Assembly (NCBI GenBank): GCA_019636655.1
Contig: JAHBXB010000005.1
Coordinates: forward strand, 124,001-188,000
Source of the DNA: Phycisphaeraceae bacterium
GTDB taxonomy: Bacteria; Planctomycetota; Phycisphaerae; Phycisphaerales; UBA1924
Length of the DNA stretch: 64,000 nucleotides
Direction: 5' to 3'
This document shows, in pieces, positions 58,940-64,000 of this stretch (position 1 is the stretch's first letter; each line of letters begins with the position of its first letter). The notes beneath the pieces are model-generated. The model saw only the letters and a list, made by a program, of their open reading frames with translations. It was not told where the DNA came from and did no database searches. Both the position numbers and the translations under genes were made by a program.

Positions 58940-60379
58940 TCACGATCGACAGTCGCCCGGTATCTCTGCGGGCGTAGTCGAAATCGTGGCGATGAGCACA
59001 TCGTCCTCGGCCGCTCCAACCCGGCGCATCGAGATCCGCTGCAACGCGGCCGCGGGAATGCTCCCAGGAGCAGGTACTTCGTCCAACACCCACCTGAGCG
59101 CATCCTCCCCGAGCAGGCGGCCGTTGGCGTCCCGGCCCTCAATTGCTCCATCGGTGTACAGCACAAGAACGGCCCCGGGACCGATGCGGGCCTCAACCTC
59201 GTCTGCCTCGTATTCCCCCGGTGCAAACGGACCGAGGATCGCGGCTGTGGGGCGAATGGTGGAAACGGACCCATCGGTCGCACGCAGCATCGGCGGGGGG
59301 TGACCGGCGATGCACAGACGGGCGCACCCATCCGGCCAAATGCGAGCCGCCGCGGCCGTCGCGAAGACCGACTCGTCCGCCAGCGTCAGGTGCACGTAGC
59401 GGTTGAGGGCGCGGACGAGTTCCGAAGGCGCAGCGCTCTCGGACTCGGCAAGGAGCCGCTTGATCTCACCGTGCAGGCGGTTCACGGCCAGGGCCGCGGC
59501 GACACCGTGCCCCGTGACATCAATCATGATCACCAGTAGCGACCCGTCGCGCCCGCGTACCAGGTCGAGGAAGTCGCCGCCGATCTGCCGCATCGGTTCG
59601 TACGCGTACTCCAGCCGGATCGGGCCCGTTCGCACGGGCGCCGGAAAGAGCCGCTCGTGCAGGCGACGCGCCATCGCGAGTTCCCGCTCGACCTCGGCGT
59701 ACCGCGCGCCCGCCATCCTCAGCCCAAGCGTTTCCCGCAGTCTCCCGGCGCGGAGGACAGTCACCGCGACGCCGGGAATGCCCGCGAGAAGCGGGAGGCT
59801 TAGGCCAAGCGCGACCGAGCCCCCCAGGTCCCGCGAGCCCGACGAGACCAGCGGCGCGAGAGCCGCCCACGCGATCGGCGGAAGGCACGCCTCGAGCACG
59901 GTCCACGGCACGATGATCGCCGCGGCGCTGTGAAGCAAGACCATGAACCCCGCGAGCGCCACGATCGGGCTCACGTGAACCCCCAGTCCGAGCGCGTGCA
60001 TCGCCCGGTCGGCGCCCTTGGACAGATCCTCGGTTCCCTGCCCCTGGCTGAGCGCCGCCATCGTGACAATCCAGATTGTCCGCCACACCAGGGCACGGAG
60101 CGTCAACTGCTGAAGCCGGCGCTTCCGGATCCGCGGCAAAACGATGATCGCGACACCAGTCGCGAGACCCACGATCACCCAGGCCCGCCCGGCTCGTGTG
60201 TCGGGCTCTGGGAGAACCGACGAGCGCAGCCACCACTGGATCCCGGCAAGCAGGATGAGCAGCAGGCCGACGACGGTTCCGAACGACGCCACACGCTGGC
60301 GCAGCAGGCCGAGTCGCGCCTCGTCCATCTCCCGTTGGGAAAGTTCGAGGCTGGGGGACATGGAATGGCCGTCGCGCAT
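58940..60379 (-). CDS. Membrane-anchored SpoIIE/RsbU-type PP2C serine phosphatase
   Basis: A 479-residue protein. About six TM helices fill residues ~30-225. They are followed by a short coiled linker (VERELAMARRLHERLFP) and a C-terminal PP2C-SpoIIE domain. Metal-binding motifs are MRQIGGDFLDLV near 263, IMIDVTGHGVAAALAV near 283, AGHPPPMLRA near 352 and LYTDGAIEGRDANG near 404. Relatives dephosphorylate anti-sigma antagonists, though no STAS or anti-sigma gene is adjacent. A TATGCT box lies 6 nt before ATG 60379. Confidence 0.9.
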   Translation of the reverse strand: MRDGHSMSPSLELSQREMDEARLGLLRQRVASFGTVVGLLLILLAGIQWWLRSSVLPEPDTRAGRAWVIVGLATGVAIIVLPRIRKRRLQQLTLRALVWRTIWIVTMAALSQGQGTEDLSKGADRAMHALGLGVHVSPIVALAGFMVLLHSAAAIIVPWTVLEACLPPIAWAALAPLVSSGSRDLGGSVALGLSLPLLAGIPGVAVTVLRAGRLRETLGLRMAGARYAEVERELAMARRLHERLFPAPVRTGPIRLEYAYEPMRQIGGDFLDLVRGRDGSLLVIMIDVTGHGVAAALAVNRLHGEIKRLLAESESAAPSELVRALNRYVHLTLADESVFATAAAARIWPDGCARLCIAGHPPPMLRATDGSVSTIRPTAAILGPFAPGEYEADEVEARIGPGAVLVLYTDGAIEGRDANGRLLGEDALRWVLDEVPAPGSIPAAALQRISMRRVGAAEDDVLIATISTTPAEIPGDCRS

Positions 60380-60385
60380 CGAAAG

Positions 60386-60391
60386 AGCATA
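60386..60391 (-). promoter_or_regulatory. -10-like box before the SpoIIE-type phosphatase gene
   Basis: TATGCT on the minus strand, 6 nt before ATG 60379. No Shine-Dalgarno sequence. Confidence 0.45.
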
Positions 60392-60479
60392 CTGAGTTCC
60401 CAGGTGGGCGAAGGCGACGCCGTGTTGCGAAGGGCACGAGCGCCGGGCGCGCGCACACCCGCGATCGGAGACCTTTCCG

Positions 60480-60485
60480 TATAAT
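60480..60485 (+). promoter_or_regulatory. Consensus -10 box before the GNAT-nitrilase gene
   Basis: TATAAT, the exact consensus, 6 nt before ATG 60492. The -35 element is not clear. Leaderless candidate. Confidence 0.6.
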
Positions 60486-60491
60486 GACGGA

Positions 60492-62099
60492 ATGCCTCAT
60501 CCCCATCCCCAGCCGGACTCCAATCGCCTTCCGAATCCGGTGGAGCCGCTCGAACTGGCCGAGTTCGAGACCAAGTTGTCGGTGCGCAACCTGCGTCCCG
60601 AGGACTTCGACGCGATCGTGTCGCTCCAGTCGCGGTGCTTCCCCGGGATGACGACCTGGGGGGCCGAGCAGATCAACAGCCAGCTGCGGACATTCCCCGA
60701 AGGCCAGTTCTGCGTCGAGTACGACGGCCGGATCGTCGCCTCGGCCAGCAGCCTCATCGTCGACTTTGAGCGCCACGAGCACTGGCACGACTGGAAGATC
60801 ATCTCGGACTCGGGGTACATCCGAAACCACGACGCCCTCGGCGACACGCTCTACGGGATCGAGATCATGGTCGATCCCGAGTTCCGCGGGCTGAAACTCG
60901 CGCGCCGGCTCTACGAGGCGCGCAAGCAGCTCGCCCGCGCCCGCAACATCCGCCGGATCATCATCGCGGGCCGGATCCCCGGCTACAACGCCCAGGCCGA
61001 TCGCATGTCCGCCTCGGAGTACACCGACCACGTCATCGCCAAGAAACTCTTCGACCCCGTCCTCACGGTGCAGCTCTCCAACGGCTTCGCGCTCAAGGGG
61101 CTGATCCCGAACTACTTCCCGAGCGACACCGCCTCGCGCGGCTACGCGACCTTCCTCGAATGGACCAACCTCGACTACGTCAAGGATCCGAACCAGCGGT
61201 TCCAGGCGGTCACCCGGGTCCGCCTCTGCCTCGCGCAGTACATGATGCGACGCGTCACGAGCTTCGACGAGTTCGCCAAGCAGTGCGAGTTTATCGTCGA
61301 CGTCGGCTCCGACTACAAGAGCGACTTCGTCGTGTTCCCTGAACTGTTCACCACGCAACTGCTGTGCCTCATCGAGACGGGCCGTCCGTCCGTCGTCGCC
61401 CGCCGGCTCGCGGAGTACACGCCCCAGTACCTCGAACTGTTCAACAACCTCGCCATCCGCTACAACGTCAACATCGTCGGCGGCTCGCAGTTCGCGGTGG
61501 AGGGCGACGACCTGTTCAACATCGCCTACCTGTTCCGGCGCGACGGCACCATCGGCAAGCAGTACAAGATCCAGATCACGCCCAACGAGGCCAGGTGGTG
61601 GGGCGTGAGCCCGGGCAACCGGGTCGAGGTCTTCGATACCGACCGCGGCAAGGTCGCCATCCTCATCTGCTACGACAGCGAGTTCCCGGAGCTCGCCCGG
61701 ATCGCCGCCGGAAAGGGCGCCAAGATCCTCTTTGTCCCCTTCAACACCGACGAGCGGTACGGCTACCTCCGCGTGCGGCACTGCTCCCAGGCCCGCGCGA
61801 TCGAGAACCAGATGTACGTCGCCATCGCCGGGTGCGCCGGCATGATGCCCTTCGTCGACAACGCCGACATGCACTACGCCCAGTGCGCGGTGCTCACGCC
61901 CTCGGACTTCCCCTTCGCCCGCGACGCGGTCGCGAGCGAGAGCATGCCCAATATCGAGACGGTCGTCGTCCACGACGTCGACCTCGAACTGCTCCGGCGC
62001 AACCGCATGGACGGCACCGTCCGGCCCTGGACCGACCGCCGCAAGGACCTGTACAGCGTCCGGTACATCGACCCCGAGACCGGGCCCCAGGAGGTCTGA
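60492..62099 (+). CDS. Fused GNAT acetyltransferase / nitrilase-family carbon-nitrogen hydrolase
   Basis: A 535-residue two-domain protein. Residues ~28-215 are a GNAT fold ([42 protein letters not shown], the acetyl-CoA loop). Residues ~240-530 are a nitrilase domain with the catalytic triad visible: Glu284 (VVFPELF), Lys359 (KQYKIQITP) and Cys393 ([11 protein letters not shown]). This arrangement is the same as in YhcX-type proteins of Bacillus. It suggests linked acyl transfer and amide hydrolysis, but substrates are unknown. It is convergent with the MATE gene, 10 bp apart. Confidence 0.9.
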   Translation: MPHPHPQPDSNRLPNPVEPLELAEFETKLSVRNLRPEDFDAIVSLQSRCFPGMTTWGAEQINSQLRTFPEGQFCVEYDGRIVASASSLIVDFERHEHWHDWKIISDSGYIRNHDALGDTLYGIEIMVDPEFRGLKLARRLYEARKQLARARNIRRIIIAGRIPGYNAQADRMSASEYTDHVIAKKLFDPVLTVQLSNGFALKGLIPNYFPSDTASRGYATFLEWTNLDYVKDPNQRFQAVTRVRLCLAQYMMRRVTSFDEFAKQCEFIVDVGSDYKSDFVVFPELFTTQLLCLIETGRPSVVARRLAEYTPQYLELFNNLAIRYNVNIVGGSQFAVEGDDLFNIAYLFRRDGTIGKQYKIQITPNEARWWGVSPGNRVEVFDTDRGKVAILICYDSEFPELARIAAGKGAKILFVPFNTDERYGYLRVRHCSQARAIENQMYVAIAGCAGMMPFVDNADMHYAQCAVLTPSDFPFARDAVASESMPNIETVVVHDVDLELLRRNRMDGTVRPWTDRRKDLYSVRYIDPETGPQEV

Positions 62100-62109
62100 T
62101 CCCTCGGCT

Positions 62110-63711
62110 CTACACCCTCATCGACAGCCAGCCCCCCTGCACGAACCGCCACAGGAACATCGCCGCCCGGAGCACGATCTCGATGCACAGGCCGATCCAC
62201 AGCCCCGCCAGCCCCCCGCCGGACCAGAACGGGTTGTGCATTAGGCCCCCGCCCGGCAGCGGGATGTCGGCCCCGCTCAGGGCGTACGCCAGCGGCAGGC
62301 GGATCCCATAGGTCGTGATCCAGGTGATCCACATCACGACCTTCACGTCCCCGGCCCCGCGCAGCGCGGACCGGAGCACGATCGCCACCGCGAACGGGAC
62401 CTGGATCGTGCCGGTGATGAAGAGCAGTTGCGGGACGATCTCCAGGTGGATCGGCTGCGACGAGACCAGGCCGGTGATCTGGCGCGGGATGAGCATGAAA
62501 GCGGCGCCCGTCAGGGCCATGATCGCCGCGGCCAGGCCGGTGCAGGCCAGCGCCGAGCGCCGGGCCATCCGGGGGCTGCCGGCCCCGAGGTACTGCCCCG
62601 TCAGCGCCGCGGCGGCCGTGCCGAGCGAGAGGCCGGTCAGGAAGGAGAACGACTCGATCCGCACGGCCACGATGTGCGCCCCGAGCAGGCCGCTGGAATC
62701 GCCGCCGGCGCTCTGCTGGACGGCGATCCAGCCGACCATGATCGCGATCAGGAAGTTGCCGGCCCACATGCCGAGGGTCTCGAGGAAGTTCGGGAAGCCG
62801 ACCCTGAGGATCCGGCGCATCGTGTGCCAATGCGGCCGCAGGCGCTTGCGCCGCAGCACGATCCCCGGCGAGCCGGAGACCAGCAGCCGCAGGATCACCG
62901 CGGCGCCCGCGGCCTGGGCGATGACAGTCCCGAGCGCGATGCCGGTCACGCCGAGGTGGAACGGGAAGGGGTTGTGGAGGATGACGTGCGTGACCTCCTG
63001 GCCGTTCACGATGGATGAGCGGGTCAGGTCGACTCCGGCGAGGATCCATGAGACGGCCATGTTGATCACGTTGACCAGGACCATGGACTTGAGCGGGCGG
63101 TAGGAGTCGCCGGCGGCGCGGGCGCATTCGATGCCCGCCGACAGGACCGACAGCATCGGGACGCCGAGGCACGAGACGAGGATGTACCGGAAGAACTCCG
63201 CCTTCGCCGGGCCGGTGAGGCTAAGGACGGACGCGAGCGGGACCGAGAGCGCGGCGACCAGGAGCGCCATGCCGACGCCGCTGATCGCGGCGAGCAGGAT
63301 CGACTGCCCGAGGGCGGCGTTGGCGACGGCGAAGCGGCGGCCGCCTACGGACCGGGAGATCAGGGCGGTGGCGCCGACGCCGATGGCCATGACCACGATT
63401 CCTACCAGCCAGAGGACGTAGGCGGCGCCGCCGATCGCGTCGGTGGCCGAGGAGGAGACGCCCGCCGCGAGGACCGTGTCGGTGAGGCCCACGAGGGCGG
63501 TGAGGAAGGACTGGGCGAGGATGGGCCAGGAGAGGGTGCGGATGGCGCCCCACATGGTGAGGCCGGCGAGGCGGCCGGAGATGAGGCGGCCGTCCGGGGT
63601 GATGCCCGGGGTGCGGGGCGGGCGAGAGGGGAGGATCGGCGGCGCGACCTCGAGGGAGGGGTCGAGTGTTTCCGGGTCGAGCGGGGCGGTGATGGGGCTG
63701 GTGGTGGCCAC
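62110..63711 (-). CDS. MATE-family multidrug/toxin extrusion transporter
   Basis: A 533-residue polytopic inner-membrane protein with 12 predicted helices in two homologous halves. Motifs are WPILAQSFLTALVGLTDTVLAAG near 59, ALISRSVGGRRFAVAN near 115, GFPNFLETLGMWAGNFLIAIMV near 300 and AAALTGQYLGAGSPRMARR near 365. MATE proteins export cationic drugs or metabolites in exchange for Na+ or H+. The N-terminal ~45 residues are Pro-rich and extend beyond the family core; the start at 63711 could be later. No regulator is adjacent. Confidence 0.9.
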   Translation of the reverse strand: MATTSPITAPLDPETLDPSLEVAPPILPSRPPRTPGITPDGRLISGRLAGLTMWGAIRTLSWPILAQSFLTALVGLTDTVLAAGVSSSATDAIGGAAYVLWLVGIVVMAIGVGATALISRSVGGRRFAVANAALGQSILLAAISGVGMALLVAALSVPLASVLSLTGPAKAEFFRYILVSCLGVPMLSVLSAGIECARAAGDSYRPLKSMVLVNVINMAVSWILAGVDLTRSSIVNGQEVTHVILHNPFPFHLGVTGIALGTVIAQAAGAAVILRLLVSGSPGIVLRRKRLRPHWHTMRRILRVGFPNFLETLGMWAGNFLIAIMVGWIAVQQSAGGDSSGLLGAHIVAVRIESFSFLTGLSLGTAAAALTGQYLGAGSPRMARRSALACTGLAAAIMALTGAAFMLIPRQITGLVSSQPIHLEIVPQLLFITGTIQVPFAVAIVLRSALRGAGDVKVVMWITWITTYGIRLPLAYALSGADIPLPGGGLMHNPFWSGGGLAGLWIGLCIEIVLRAAMFLWRFVQGGWLSMRV

Positions 63712-63781
63712 GGGCGGGGGTCGTCTGTGAGAGCGGGCGATCGGCCGTGGCTTGGGGTGCGTGTGGGTGGGGGCGGGGGGG

Positions 63782-64000
63782 TCAGGTGAGGAGGCGGTCG
63801 AGCAGTTCGGGGACGCCCTGGCCGCGGGTGGCGACGGTTTCGAGGATGGGGCGGCGGCCGGCGACGTCGCGGAGGTCGCGGACGAGTTCGTTCTGGCCGG
63901 GGCTGTCGGCCTTGTTGCAGACGAAGAGGTCGGCGATTTCGAGGATGCCGGCCTTGTCCATCTGGACGGCGTCGCCCATGCCGGGGGTGAGGACGACGAC
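63782..64000 (-). CDS. MeaB/ArgK-type GTPase, C-terminal fragment (5' part beyond window)
   Basis: G3E-family chaperone GTPase associated with methylmalonyl-CoA mutase. Only the last 72 residues lie in the window, beginning VVVLTPGMGDAVQMDKAGIL. GDAVQMDKAGILEIADLFVCNKAD contains the guanine-specificity motif (NKAD), and ETVATRGQGVPELLD is the usual following strand and helix. It stops at 63782, earlier than many MeaB proteins that carry a C-terminal dimerisation arm, so this one seems short. The reading frame runs off the window edge. Confidence 0.82.
   Translation of the reverse strand, partial: VVVLTPGMGDAVQMDKAGILEIADLFVCNKADSPGQNELVRDLRDVAGRRPILETVATRGQGVPELLDRLLT

Noticed and set aside
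59520-61973. 817-codon open frame on the minus strand
   Set aside because: Crosses the GNAT-nitrilase gene antisense and the phosphatase gene out of frame; low-complexity translation.

Overview
The window is GC-rich DNA (roughly two-thirds G+C by eye) from a bacterium that looks like a planctomycete, most likely of the Phycisphaerae lineage. The evidence is indirect. There are secreted proteins with dockerin-like EF-hand pairs, a protein ending in a PEP-CTERM-like tail, and a pseudopilin-type protein with the planctomycete FADGH motif. There are also six small membrane proteins carrying a C-x2-C-G-Y/C-P-E-C-G zinc ribbon, a sulfatase, a kinase-TPR protein and LL-diaminopimelate aminotransferase. 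No rRNA, tRNA or CRISPR array was recognised.

Layout. 1-10.8 kb is mostly housekeeping: typA (5' part missing), rplU, a one-domain asparaginase, apt, an orphan groES, aroA, a large secreted propeller/heme protein, yajQ and icd. 10.8-21.8 kb is an accessory region of mixed and often lower GC. It holds an unclassified reverse transcriptase directly behind icd, a convergent Mrr-type nuclease, a tandem pair of zinc-ribbon membrane proteins and small DUF proteins. It also holds a REP-associated transposase (RAYT) with four copies of a ~90-bp cloverleaf palindrome, and a small metallopeptidase framed by a second palindrome family. 21.8-35 kb has a Q-rich exported protein, purQ, mnmA, secreted and pilin-like proteins, a sulfatase, and a tight operon ribF - nrnA-like - DNA methylase joined by GTGA overlaps. 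35-50 kb has fused putA plus a class III aminotransferase (proline/ornithine catabolism), dapL, DUF2726, a thiolase, a CPBP protease and an MmgE/PrpD enzyme. 50-64 kb has a TerC-PGPGW fusion, a four-domain cation:proton antiporter, a sirtuin lacking most zinc cysteines, a kinase-TPR protein and a MOSC protein with an apparent ATT start. It continues with a low-GC YozG/DUF2975 pair, a SpoIIE-type phosphatase, a GNAT-nitrilase fusion, a MATE exporter and the C-terminal end of a MeaB-type GTPase.

Regulatory theme. Many genes have a TANNNT -10-like hexamer 4-9 nt before the start codon and no Shine-Dalgarno sequence, twice with a matching TTGACA at 16-nt spacing. This implies extensive leaderless transcription. 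Other genes have clear AAGGAG-type sites, so both modes seem to be used.

Most worth following up: the reverse transcriptase/nuclease island, the RAYT-cloverleaf system, and the leaderless promoter architecture.
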